Shown here piece after piece: positions 11,093-21,559 of a DNA stretch of 64,000 bases; positions within the stretch are counted from its first letter, which is position 1, and every line of letters starts with the position of its first letter. The notes beneath the pieces were generated by a model, which was not told where the DNA came from, ran no database searches, and was given only the letters and a program-made list of their open reading frames with translations. Source of the DNA: Syncephalastrum monosporum B8922 (taxonomy: Eukaryota > Mucoromycota > Mucoromycetes > Mucorales > Syncephalastraceae); assembly GCA_000697355.1 (NCBI GenBank), contig JNEN01000765.1, forward strand, positions 1-64,000, read 5' to 3'. The position numbers were made by a program, and so were the translations under genes.

Positions 11093-12239
11093 TTATTGAC
11101 TTGGTGCAGGCGTCTTTTGTCTTTGTTCATCCAAATACTTGGTCATGGCCAGCATGTTTGCGATTTCTTCCGGTGTAGCTTCACCGTGAGCAGTCCATCG
11201 AATCTTGCAATTTTCATCGACAAGGTAGACATAGCCGATATATTGGTTCGTCATGTCCAGCATTTTGCGAGTCCGAGAAATATCTTGCAAAAGAAGCACG
11301 TAATTATCCTGAGGAGCGTATGAGATTAGATTCCTTCTGCCTTTATGCAACTCGCGCAAGTTCATTACCCGACGGTCTTCAGCCAAGTTCTTCCGGATAC
11401 TGCTAGCAAAGGCGCGTAGCAGCCATTGCTTCATGACATTTTCCTGGACGTTGACCTACATGCGGTGTTCTCGATTATGGCGCTGGGCGGTGAACTAATG
11501 TAAGACGAACCTCGACGAGCTGGATAGTTTCAGATTTGCCAAAGCGCTCCAAGAAAGGGTCAATGAAGGTCTTGACTTGCGGCTAGATCACACATATGAG
11601 CATTGCACAAGGTGGGCACTCCAAAACAATATACCTCGCCATATTTGGCATAGACGAAGCTCATGAGTGATACTTTTCCACGCAGCAAATCGGTCGTGTG
11701 AAGTTTTTCCTTTGACAGGTTGAGGCCTTCAAAGTCGGGCATGTAGCCCGTTTTCTAGATTGTAGATCGTACAAATCAGGGCAGGGTCTTGGGGGTGACA
11801 ATAGCAGAGACAATACCTCTGGCTTCATGAGCTTGTTGGATGCTTGGTACATTTTTCCACCGTGTTTTCGCATTTCTAAAGACACAGACGTTACTCCTGA
11901 CGTCGAAAATGACGAATTTCAATAGACGGGTTACCATGCACGTCCGCAAAATAAGATTTGGTAGCCTCTTCGACCCTGCATCCCCCAACCATATCACATC
12001 AGAAGCACGTTTCGCATGAATAGGGCTTCTTACAAGTGACGGCGCTCGGCAGCATGAGCAGCAAAGGCCTTGTCGTAATCGGTGAGATCTCGTAGTTTCT
12101 GCTTTTTGCGCTGGAGCCACCCAGTCTTATCGACCATCGGAGGCTCGCGAGCACCGAGCACAGTGGGTGCTTCGCGTGTGGCAAAAGCGCGGGTGAAAAG
12201 ACGCACTCGAGTCGGATTCACAATCGTTCTCGGCAACAT
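11093..12239 (-). CDS. ATP10: Mitochondrial ATPase assembly factor Atp10
   Basis: Exons (minus): 12239-12034, 11975-11935, 11875-11817, 11754-11635, 11582-11511 and 11455-11093, giving 286 aa, close to yeast Atp10 (about 280). The N-terminus MLPRTIVNPTRVRLFTRAFA is Arg-rich and lacks acids, as in a mitochondrial presequence. Family features seen are MPDFEGLNLSKEKLHTTDLL, the GKVSLMSFVYAKYGE strand (a thioredoxin-like fold) and the C-terminal YIGYVYLVDENCKIRW. Atp10 is an inner-membrane chaperone that helps subunit 6 (Atp6) join the Fo ring of ATP synthase. A GTG 21 nt upstream is in frame but the ATG at 12239 is the natural start. Its 5' end faces a kinase gene only 199 bp away. Confidence 0.9.
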
Positions 12240-12438
12240 GTCAAACGGGACGAAAAACACAAGACAACAAAAATAGAGAGAAAGTGAGTCTGAGTTTTGG
12301 GGGTGTCTTCGTTCTTTCTTTTCCCCTGAGCCTTTTTCTACTGCCCACCATTCGGTTCATCTCGGAATTCATCGCCTCTGCCTTGGGGGGCAACGCGGCA
12401 GGCAACAACGAATGCGACGGCAAAGGTAGGCTTTATTC
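12240..12438. promoter_or_regulatory. Shared divergent promoter ATP10 / STK32 kinase
   Basis: Only 199 bp separate the ATP10 start codon (minus) from the first ATG proposed for the kinase (plus). The interval must hold both promoters and both leaders. The kinase side has a long pyrimidine tract (about 12305-12350), common before fungal starts. No TATA box or defined factor site stands out. Part of this interval (about 12383-12425) may instead be coding if the kinase uses the alternative model given in its entry. Confidence 0.6.
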
Positions 12439-14353
12439 ATGGGCATGTCGCGATCCCGCATTCACGCAGTGCACAATAAAGTGACGCTTTCGCAATTCAA
12501 GCTCATGCGCATCGTGGGCCGTGGTGCGTTTGGCAAGGTGAGGTGCTATCCATGGCGAGTCTGTCTTCTTTAACTAGAGTCAAGTTTATCTAGGTGCGGA
12601 TAGTGGAACACCGCGAGTCACGCCAGCTGTATGCGTTGAAATATATCAACAAGGAAGAATGCATCCGGATCGATGCCGTCCGCAATATCATCCGCGAACG
12701 TGCTATCCTCGAGCAACTCGACCATCCTTTTCTATGTCGGCTACGCTTCGCCTTCCAAGACAGTGAGCACATGTACATGGTCACAGATCTCATGTAAGCA
12801 TGTCCAACCATGGTTGTATGCCTTTATCCTATTTTCTTAACCAATACGATCAGGTTAGGCGGCGATCTGCATTATCACATCTGCCGACAATCATTCAGTG
12901 AAGACGTCTTGAAATTCTGGTTTGCTGAGCTCTCATCCGCTATCAAATACCTCCACTACCAACGCGTCGTTCACAGGTAAGCTCACCACCCCTCGTTTGG
13001 CTGGCATGAACTTGACGCGTTCACTGTAGAGATATCAAACCCCAAAATATCCTCCTCGACGATCGGGGGCACGTCCATGTAACCGACTTCAACGTGGCCA
13101 CCTATCTCCATAGCCGCAGGACCCTTACCTCGAATTCTGGCACAGGTTACTATATGGGTATGTCAACGAGCTCGATTCCTTCTTTTGCTCATTTTCTATT
13201 TTAGCACCTGAAATACACAAAGGCGGCGGGTACAATGAAGCAGTCGATTGGTGGTCGCTCGGCGTCACACTGTATGAGTGTGTCTATCGGAGGGTAAGTT
13301 TGCCACGCACAAATCCACGTGGAATCTAAATCACTTGTGTCCAGCGACCCTTTGAAGGTGCTACAAACGACGAATTGCGGGCATCCGTGCGAAGGGGTAT
13401 CGTGCAGTATCCAACCAACGGGACCCCAGTTTCTGGAGAATGCCTCTCGGTGATTCAAGGCGTAAGCTAAACATGTCCTCGTGCTCTGATTTTTTGTTTC
13501 TCAATGCATGGCGCAGTTTCTCGAAATGAACCCTTCAAAACGCCTTGGCCAGACCCAGGAAGGTTGGGTGGCGCTTGTACGACATCCATTCTTTCGTTCA
13601 GTGGACTGGCGACGGCTTGAGTCCAAGACGCTGATGCCACCTTTCCAGCCGTCCTCCGAGCAAAACAATTTTGACCCAACGTACGACTTGGAGGAACTCA
13701 TCATGGGCGACAGCTCCTCCACCATGCAAGCACGCAAACGAGCCAACCGCCCCAAGGTCGAGGATGCTGCGAAACGCGAGCGGGACTTGCAGTTCATTGA
13801 GGAAAAATTCAGCCCATTCGACTATACCGTTTTTGAAAAGTACGAAGGATTCAAAGACCCAGTCAAGATGACAGTCGGGGATCCCCCTGAATGGGTCAAG
13901 CCTGCATTTGAAGGTGCAGAACAAGGCGATCTTTTACCCGTCAAGCGTATCACCACCATGTCGGGATCGAATTGGCAAGACGACGAACCCCAAGAAAAAG
14001 GCATCAATGACCCTGCTACCTCGCCTGTTTCTCCTCAGGAACTTCGTGTGCGCACCGTTCTAGCCGAGGACGCCTGGCGTGGGCCGAACAAGTCAAGATC
14101 GACGAGTAACATTGCTTCGCGTGTGGGTAACCACGAGTTTGACGACGTGCCTTGGAAGCGACGCAGTCTGGGCATGCTTCGTGCTATCCAACAGCAGCAC
14201 CTCCAGGATGAAGTGCCAAATTCCGCGGGAAGTCTGAGCGAAGAATATGCCATGTCGCTGCAGGGAGTGCGGAAGAAACAAAGTACGCGGAGCTTCCGTG
14301 AACGGCGCGAACGCGACAGGAAGAATATTGCAGATACCGAAGCAGATCGATGA
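12439..14353 (+). CDS. AGC-type Ser/Thr kinase, STK32/YANK-like
   Basis: Exons: 12439-12537, 12594-12793, 12854-12976, 13030-13157, 13205-13293, 13345-13461 and 13517-14353, giving 530 aa. Kinase landmarks in order: GRGAFGK glycine loop, ALKYINKEE with the catalytic Lys, [11 protein letters not shown] catalytic loop, TDFNVAT (DFN in place of DFG, as in STK32 kinases), GYYMAPE and [12 protein letters not shown] tail with [11 protein letters not shown], also seen in STK32, follows the kinase core. The C-terminal 200 residues are charged and not recognised. The start gives MGMSRS, which fits an N-myristoylation signal (Gly2, Ser6). An alternative model splices 12426-12469 (44 nt). It adds an upstream stretch starting GGNAAGNNECDGK with no in-frame ATG. 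The cellular role in fungi is not established here. Confidence 0.88.
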
Positions 14354-15714
14354 TACGAACGTGGAACGGATCGTTTATGAACGATACCCACTATGGATGA
14401 ACTTCATCGACTGCACAGAAAAATAACTCGAGAAAAAGCCCACCCGCACCACTTCTCTATTATACCTACCTATATCCAGTAGTTTATTTTTTTATTCAAG
14501 TTGAAATTGCAAAAGCTGCATCCGGATAAATGGTTTTTGTCGGTTCGGCGAAAGCAACACGCGAGGTAGTTTGAGTTTTGCTTTGCGTGGGTTCTTACCC
14601 CTGAAAAATGCCACGTTTTTTTTTTTTTGCCACCTGTCAAGAAAAGATTCTGTCGCGGTTATACGGAGGGGGAAATGCGCGCGCAAATTCGTACGTAAGC
14701 CACGCATATGTGCGCAAGTATCCCAGCCCGACAGCTACAGACACGAATTCCTCTTTTTGTTCAGGCCGGTGGGGATAGTCTTGTATGTATGCAGTATCAC
14801 ACTTAGTGCGCTGAACGCAGATCGGAGAGGGTCCAGCGCGCATTGAAAACGGCCCGGTCGAGACATCCGTGTGGAACGAAATGTATTATCGACATTGTGT
14901 ACGACGGAAACCCACAAAAGCAACAACAAGGTCGGCTACCTTATTTGTATAGGGTTCGACGACCGATCAGGGTAGTTGAGAAAGGAAAAAAAGCAAAAGG
15001 AAAAAGGCAGACCAGTCAAGTTTCTAAAAAGAACAAGCTGGTCACAAACGGTAAACAAAGAAGAGAAGTAGGTGTCATGGACAATGGTAAAGTATACTTT
15101 TGTACGGACCTTTGTGCCGCGTGCGCTGCTGAATGAAAGCGCCGCTTGCGCACGAGGCAAGATCGGCGAAAGAAAAAGGTAACAAGATACAGGCACGGTA
15201 AAAAAAACCTCATCAGAGTGAGGAGACAAGGACACGCGTAAATGTGGGAAATGAGCCCGAGTGCTTGGAAATTTTGGTTGATCAGCAGGATTAAGGAGGG
15301 TTGGCCAAAAGAAGAAGATGTGAAGAGGAGACGGACGATGACGCACAGTGGGGTCCGAGCGGATGACCATGAATACCTGCAAGACGCGCCAAAAAAGTCA
15401 AGAGGTTCTGCCGCTCTGCTTTCAGGTGGGCTGCTTGTTTCGGTATCTGTCAATTAACAGCATCACACAAATGTACATGTCGTGGATCGCCGCTTATTTC
15501 TCGTGCGATTATTGCGCCCGCGAACGTTGTGCCACCTTTCTTCACATATTATCCACAAAAAGCTGTTTGCCGTGGACACGCCCTTTCCACCATGTTCTGA
15601 TCTTTTAAACACACATAAACCTCTTCTTTCCCTTTTTTCCACTAGCTCTTTTGCGACAACAATATTCCCCCCTTTCCACTCCTTCATCTTTATACTCATA
15701 TACTTATCTAACAC
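14354..15714. other. Intergenic region upstream of homeobox gene
   Basis: No gene was recognised. Homopolymer A and T runs occur near 14480 and 14620. The final 150 bp (15570-15714) is strongly pyrimidine-rich (CT/TC tracts) and likely forms the leader of the homeobox gene. Several open frames on both strands overlap and lack homology. Confidence 0.5.
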
Positions 15715-17535
15715 ATGGCAGCCACCACAGCCACCAATGCGACGACTGCAGGCTTATCTGCCATGGCATCTCATCCGGCCACACCCACTGCGAAGGCCAG
15801 CAACAACAACGCGAGTCTAACCACGGCAGAAATCAATGAACTCTTTGCATCCCATCATTCCGCATCCACATCCATAGTGACAGACATCCCTTACCAGACA
15901 GGGCCTACCCACACTACCTCATCGACTATGACGCCCGTCAGCAATATCCCAGCACCTCCCCTTCATCCTCCTGTCCCCTCCTCGAGAACCAGTTCCGGAT
16001 CTACATCTTCGGCACCTGCAACCTCCTCCACGACCGCCTCTACCACCGCGACAGCACAACAACAAGCAGCACGAAAACGGACCCGTACAACGCCTGAACA
16101 GCTGTCCGTTCTAGAGAAAACATTCTCAGCCAACCCATCTCCTAACGGAAGGGTCCGCGAGCAGCTCTCCAAGCAGTTAGGGATGACCGAGCGTTCGATC
16201 CAGATCTGGTTTCAGAACCGTCGAGCCAAAGAAAAGAACCTCGCCAAACGGTCGTCCATGGCACAAGATCGCACGCTGCGTATGCAGCAGTACGCTGCCA
16301 CAGCTGCGGCTGCCGCTTGTCAGGCGGCTGCTTTGCAGCAGAATCAGCAACACATTCCACCCGAGGCAGCTGCGGCTTACAACCCGCAGATGTACTATTA
16401 CTATTATTACTTTTATTTCAACCAGCAGCAGCAGCATGGGCCCAATTGGTCCGCCTTGCAGCGCTGTGTGCCGCCCGGGACAGTGGTACCCCAACCGCCT
16501 TCTTCGTATCGGCCATCTAGCAACAGCCTTGTGGGCCTTCCGCCTCCACCACCTCCTCCACCGCTCTCTATTAGCACGTCTACGCCTCGTATCCCGGCTG
16601 ATGTAGCGCACATGACCCCGCCTCTCTCCATCACAGACGGAACGCCCTTTCAGCATAGCTATCAGCGCAAGATTGCTGTCCGCCACCACCGGGCCCATAC
16701 TGTTGGGCCCTATCCTACCGCCAGCAACACAGGCATGCCGCGTCGGGCCCTATCCCCGACCACGACCCTGACCCCCACGAGCCCTGTGGCACCCGACCTA
16801 ATGCACCCTCCTTCAGATCAACAGCAACAGCACCAGCAGCATCCGACGATGGCGGATTGCAACCAACGTGCTATCGACGAGCTGCTCGGCACCAACGTAT
16901 CTCGAAATCATCAGCGTGGCGCCACCATGCCTCTTGAAAGCCCTGCCTCACTCTGGTTCTTCGATACACCGGGTCCGTCGGACCTTTCGCACGTGATGGA
17001 GGCATCGCCCTTTTTAATGGGTCCAATGGACGACGAGACACGTTTCTGGCTCCAGCAGCAGCAGCAACAGCAACAGCAGCCACAGAATTCACCGCAGCAG
17101 CAGCGATTTTCGGCAGAGACGCTCCAAATCGGTTCCTGGAAACGTGTCGTGCTAGATCCCCCGCACGATATGAGCTGCCTTTGCGATTTAGAGCAACACC
17201 AGCTGGTCTGGACCCTTCAGGACGGCAACAACGCCTTCAAGATGGTGATGGATGCCACCCAGGTGGAACGCGTCGTCTGGTCCGAATTTGGTGATCACGC
17301 GCGTCTTGCCTTTGAATTCCAAGACCAGAGCGAGCCTCAGTTCTACATGCGGTCGCAGCACGAGCAATCATGGACCCAGTGCCGAGATTTCACACAAGAT
17401 AAGCAAGCAACCACACATAAGAAACACTGGATTACCGGATCAGCTTTCTCACTGTGGAACGAATGGCAACGCGTCGCTGGATGCCTTCCTGATATCTTGG
17501 GTCGAAAAATTCTTCTCGACGCAATAAACCCCTAG
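15715..17535 (+). CDS. Homeodomain transcription factor
   Basis: This is a single exon of 606 aa. A Thr/Ala/Ser/Pro-rich N-terminus precedes a homeodomain at about residues 120-180. It begins RKRTRTTPEQLSVLEKTF and carries the helix-3 signature IQIWFQNRRAKEKN. Then come Ala/Gln-rich, Tyr-rich, poly-Pro and poly-Gln tracts typical of activation or condensate-forming regions. From about residue 470 to the end there is a globular-looking segment (GSWKRVVL, then RLAFEFQD, WNEWQRV). Similar C-terminal domains accompany homeodomains in some fungal Hoy1/Pah1-like regulators. The target genes are unknown. The ATG at 15715 follows a long CT-rich leader. The homeodomain is certain; the subgroup is an inference. 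Confidence 0.92.
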   Translation: MAATTATNATTAGLSAMASHPATPTAKASNNNASLTTAEINELFASHHSASTSIVTDIPYQTGPTHTTSSTMTPVSNIPAPPLHPPVPSSRTSSGSTSSAPATSSTTASTTATAQQQAARKRTRTTPEQLSVLEKTFSANPSPNGRVREQLSKQLGMTERSIQIWFQNRRAKEKNLAKRSSMAQDRTLRMQQYAATAAAAACQAAALQQNQQHIPPEAAAAYNPQMYYYYYYFYFNQQQQHGPNWSALQRCVPPGTVVPQPPSSYRPSSNSLVGLPPPPPPPPLSISTSTPRIPADVAHMTPPLSITDGTPFQHSYQRKIAVRHHRAHTVGPYPTASNTGMPRRALSPTTTLTPTSPVAPDLMHPPSDQQQQHQQHPTMADCNQRAIDELLGTNVSRNHQRGATMPLESPASLWFFDTPGPSDLSHVMEASPFLMGPMDDETRFWLQQQQQQQQQPQNSPQQQRFSAETLQIGSWKRVVLDPPHDMSCLCDLEQHQLVWTLQDGNNAFKMVMDATQVERVVWSEFGDHARLAFEFQDQSEPQFYMRSQHEQSWTQCRDFTQDKQATTHKKHWITGSAFSLWNEWQRVAGCLPDILGRKILLDAINP

Positions 17536-18380
17536 TCTCTCGGTCCCCCTTTGGTCTTATCTGTACAGTATACATTCGTTTTCCTTTTTCCCTTTTCATT
17601 GTAAATGCATGGATCGTTACACACCTTTATTGGATGATAATGAGATGGTCGCCACAAAGGCACATGAAGGAGATGATGTGAACGACGGGAAACCAAAGAG
17701 GGTTTATTCTCCTAATTCAACTTTACCTTTTGCAGCGCACGGAGAGTTTGCCTGATGGTGTCTTCATCATGTGGCGAGGCTCGTATCCAGTCAAGCAGAC
17801 ATAAGTGCACATTGCACATATCCATGAGCAAAAGATCAGTCTTTCGCGCTTTTCTTTGGCATACGTATAACAAAACCTTACCATGAGGAACTAGCCCATT
17901 AAATGCGTATGTACGTACAGACATTCACTGCTCATTTATTTTCATCTTTTTTTAAGCGTCACATAGATGAACGTTCACTTGCCGTCCTCATTTTATACAG
18001 TGCTTGATATATCAGATCCTAATACGGAAGAAATATTTACGCCGGTTGGCCCAAACATCAAACTATCACAAACGGCGAAAAAAAAAACACACACACACAC
18101 ACATGCACAGCAATTTTATGTGAAATGACCATTCTATACTATCGAAACCCTGAGTGCCAATCAAGTATGCTACACGGTAATGTTACGCAAGTGACGCGAT
18201 GATGAGAGTACATGCAAGAGTAGACATTACATCGATGAGTGTGTATGTATGTGCAGTTCAAGAAGCTCGTCAGCAGTAGCCATTGCCGAGTGTGGTTACA
18301 TATCGATAGTGATGCAGGCGTCTGACACAGATACACAAGGAAAACAAAGAAAAAGACGAAAGAAAACCGGTATCTATTGT
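17536..18380. other. Convergent intergenic region, possible small ORF
   Basis: This lies between the 3' ends of the homeobox gene and RCF1. A 70-codon frame on minus (17924-17712) ends in KVKLN-stop. An AATAAA follows a few bases after the stop on that strand, and GTAAGG occurs inside as a possible donor. I recognise no homologue, so it is not called a gene. A short A/CA run lies near 18080-18105. Confidence 0.4.
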
Positions 18381-18940
18381 TTAGGATGATGACTCGCTGT
18401 CGGTGGCGGTGTTGGTGTTGGTGTTGGTGTTGCTGGTGCTGGTGTTGTCAGGAATGGAGACGGGCGTAGCAGGAACAGCGTTCGACTCGAGCGCCTGTTG
18501 CTGCTTCTTTTCCTGCTGCTCTTTGTAAGTGTACCAGAGCGAACCGCCCACCATAGCAACGACTGTGAAGCCCTGAGCAGCCACTGGAGTACAGGGGTTG
18601 TTAGGCTGAATACGGGAACACAGCAGAAATACAGCAGAAATTCAAGCGTGTCATACCTCGAAGACGGAACATGTTGTTAGCATAGCGTTTGTTGCCCGTT
18701 TTCACGCCGATCGTCGCAGCCGCCAAAGCAAAGCAGGTCAGGGCCACACCTGTTCATAGCCATGACGTGAATGAGCGTCGTCCATTGAAGTGAAGGTGGG
18801 AGGGTGGCCATTTCGTGGTTCTTACCAGCTGGCACCAGGGGTTCTTCCTTGGACTTGCGCTTCATTTTGTCCCACGCAGACTCGCCTTGCATGGCGATGC
18901 GCATGCGTTCTAATTCTTCATGGCTGTATTCCTTGACCAT
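18381..18940 (-). CDS. RCF1: Respiratory supercomplex factor 1 (HIG1 domain)
   Basis: Exons (minus): 18940-18826, 18749-18657 and 18583-18381, giving 136 aa. The N-terminal helix (YSHEELERMRIAMQ, then WDKMKRKSKEEPLVPAG) leads into the first membrane segment VALTCFALAAATIGVKTG. Then come NKRYANNMFRLR and VAAQGFTVVAMVGGSLWY, the second membrane segment. This is the full HIG1 signature. Rcf1 sits in the mitochondrial inner membrane and aids assembly and activity of cytochrome c oxidase and III-IV supercomplexes. The tail is Q/N/T-rich with a repeated TNTN. Length is typical (yeast Rcf1 about 160). Splice sites keep frame (phases 1 and 1). Confidence 0.92.
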
Positions 18941-19660
18941 GGCGTCCAAAGTCGAATGAAGGAAAAAAAGTGAGTGGATTTTTTTAGGATACGCGCGGGC
19001 ATTTTTGACCTGCGCGCGAATCATTCTGGTTGAGTTGTTTTTGCTTCTATTGTTCGGATCATGTAGACCACAGGCCATCGATTATGTTTCCCGAAGCAAA
19101 CAGAGGGAGGCTGTCGCACGTCTTTCATATCTATGCATCTTCCATAGGAATGATGACCGCTACAAAGAAAAAAGGTAACGGTACGCTTAGCCGGCTAAAG
19201 AAGAGAAAGAGAACTACTCATTTTGTATCTTGTACAAGAACCATTCTTGGCAGCGAACATCACTATATACAATGGACGATGCGATAGCAGCCTGTTAACA
19301 TAGCAATGCCTGTGCATATTGGCGTCATATCATGTGCCTGAAACTTGTGTCGCACGTCTCTCGTATGAATAAGGCAATCAGATGGACTCCGCATAGATGT
19401 CTCTTCACTGGCTGTATCTATGGACAATGAGAACAAAAATTTACAACAGATCTGCTTTGAACGATAGCAAGATAATGAAGTAGCTGGTACAAGGATGTAT
19501 CTCAAGCTGCATTGGTACTGGAAAGCGAAAAAGATACTGTGAACCCTCATGACAGTCTGCATTTTTCCAAACTCTATAACGTTATCAGCAGCAGAGTTTG
19601 AACCGATTATCTCCTTTTTTTTTTTTCGTTTTCCTTTCCTTTGAGGTTCATGGTGGTGCG
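18941..19660. other. Divergent intergenic region RCF1 / transporter
   Basis: A 720-bp spacer between the starts of RCF1 (minus) and the SLC35F-like gene (plus). It should hold both promoters. No recognised gene or strong binding motif was seen. A poly-T run at 19615-19627 precedes the transporter start. A four-codon upstream ORF overlaps that start and is listed separately. Confidence 0.5.
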
Positions 19661-19664
19661 ATGA
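19650..19664 (+). promoter_or_regulatory. Four-codon uORF overlapping the main start
   Basis: An ATG at 19650 opens a frame of four codons ending in TGA at 19662-19664. The main ATG of the transporter is 19661-19663, so stop and start overlap as ATGA. If the mRNA starts upstream and is not spliced here, scanning ribosomes meet the uORF first and would need leaky scanning or termination-reinitiation. The transcript start is unknown. Confidence 0.5.
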
Positions 19665-21326
19665 CCGATGCCGTCAGCCAACCACGACGACGCTACTTTG
19701 GGGGCGTCTGTGCCCTCATTGGTGTGGTCTTTATCTGGGTCTCGTCCTCCTTTGCCATGAATGTAAGAAAGCTCATGGTGGATTGCATGCGGACAAAACA
19801 AAGGAGAGGGCGCAGGAAGAGCTGACGATCTTGACAGAGTATCTTTGGCGAGCAAAACTTCAACAAGCCGTTCATGATCACGTACCTCAACACCGCCACC
19901 TTTTCGCTCTACCTTATACCCCTTCTTTTCCGACGAAAGAAACACTTTTCGCCCGAAGAGTATGCAAAGTGGGTTCCTATTGCCCTTCCCCTGTGTACCT
20001 CAAGCTATGTTTGCTTATAATCATTCATTTGCACAGACTCAATATGGACTCTTCCTCAAGCCGATACGACGAAGACACCGTCCGCTCCGTGGAGGAGGTG
20101 AGTCCAGTTGTGTGTTTTTTTGGGGGCGGTGGGGGGTGGGGAGCGATGGCGAAAGAATGGATCGGCTGACGTTATTTCGCATATTATCGCATCTTCCGCA
20201 GCCGGATACATCTGCCCCCGAACCCGAGGACAAGCTCAACACACGCGAGACCATACGCCTCAGTCTAATATTCTGCATCGTCTGGTTCATCGCCAATTAC
20301 ACCACCAACGCAAGCTTGGCCTACACCACCGTAGGGAGCAGCACCATCCTGTCCTCCACGTCGGGTAACTCAGACGAGAGAATCAAGACATACACTATGA
20401 CTCATTCACTGATCCCTACGCACAGGCCTATTTACCTTGGCTATTGGCTCCCTGTTCGGCGTTGAGCGGTTTTCGGTGGTGCGCGTGATTGCTGTAGGCG
20501 TCAGGTAAGAAAGAAAAAAAAAAAAAAAGAACCCAGTGCCGTGGTTCAGGCCCATTCATTCGGTCTTGTTGCAGCTTTATCGGCGTCATCTTCGTCTCGT
20601 GGTCGGACCAGATGGCATCCGAGCAGCCGGACCCAAATGCAGGGTCAGGGCCTGGCGTGAACGAGGAGGCCCCCGCGCCTCTACTCGGTGACGCGCTTGC
20701 ATTGGCCGGCGCCATCTGCTATGGATGCTACACAACATTGCTCAAACTGCGCATTGGGGACGAATCGCGTATCAACATGCCCCTCTTCTTTGGCTTCGTC
20801 GGCGCCTTTAATTTGCTCTTGCTTTGGCCTTTCTTCATCGTCCTGCATTTTACCGGCCTGGAGCCTTTCAGCCTTCCCCACGGCGGCCTCTTGTGGGTGA
20901 CCATGCTTCTGAATGCCTTTATCGGTACCTTCTTGTAAGTGGGATACAAAGCACGAACGATCCTGGATTCACAGGTGCTTTCATTAGATCGGATTACTTG
21001 TGGTTGCTCGCCATGCTCATGACCTCGCCCTTGGTGGTGACGCTTGGTATTTCTCTTACCGTAAGTAGTTCGTCCATCTCTAGAAGAGTAAAACTGATAG
21101 AGCGCTGTAGATTCCGCTTGCCCTCGTCGGCGACGTCATCTTCAAACACATTGTTCCTGGTCTGAATTATGCGTTTGGAGCCATCCTCGTTGTCGGCGGT
21201 TTCTTTGCTGTTAATATGGCCACGCTGTCTGACGTTGATGAGAACGCAGCCTATGCCGAAAGGCAGCTCGTACCTAGTGAAGACGAAGGGTTGGAGCCGC
21301 GATCGGTTGAGCAACAAGATCAGTGA
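19661..21326 (+). CDS. SLC35F-type (DMT superfamily) membrane transporter
   Basis: Exons: 19661-19762, 19838-19959, 20037-20097, 20202-20364, 20426-20504, 20575-20934, 20988-21060 and 21111-21326, giving 391 aa. About ten hydrophobic segments are visible, starting with YFGGVCALIGVVFIWVSSSF. Family-like features are QNFNKPFMITYLNTATFSLY, NASLAYTTVGSSTILSSTS and DALALAGAICYGCYTTLLK. The last part has SPLVVTLGISLTIPLALVGD. This matches the SLC35F5 / yeast Thi74 and YML018C group of vacuolar or Golgi drug/metabolite transporters, whose substrates are mostly unproven. The C-terminus is acidic and cytosolic-looking. The gene runs in the same direction as WBP1, 233 bp upstream of it. Confidence 0.87.
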
Positions 21327-21559
21327 TCCAGAAAAGCAGTAGAGCACTCGATACCACAAACTACCCGTACATAGAGAGCAGGAATATACGTCTATCAAAG
21401 TATTTAATCAATACAGAGCACAAGCATGCGTCAGCGTCTTGGCATACAGACATCTCGAGGATGTATAAATTTGCAATTTGAACGGCCGATTCATTTTTGA
21501 CGTGGCACGATGCATTGGAGGTGTGTAAGTTGCACCCTTCTTACAACAACGCTTGAAAG

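Noticed and set aside
16177..16698. 173-codon minus frame inside the homeobox gene
   Set aside because: Arg/Trp-rich shadow of the Gln/Pro-rich coding exon.
19595..19604. GGTTCAAAC-like B box on minus, possible tRNA
   Set aside because: The flanks do not form a T stem and no A box or acceptor stem is found at the right distance.
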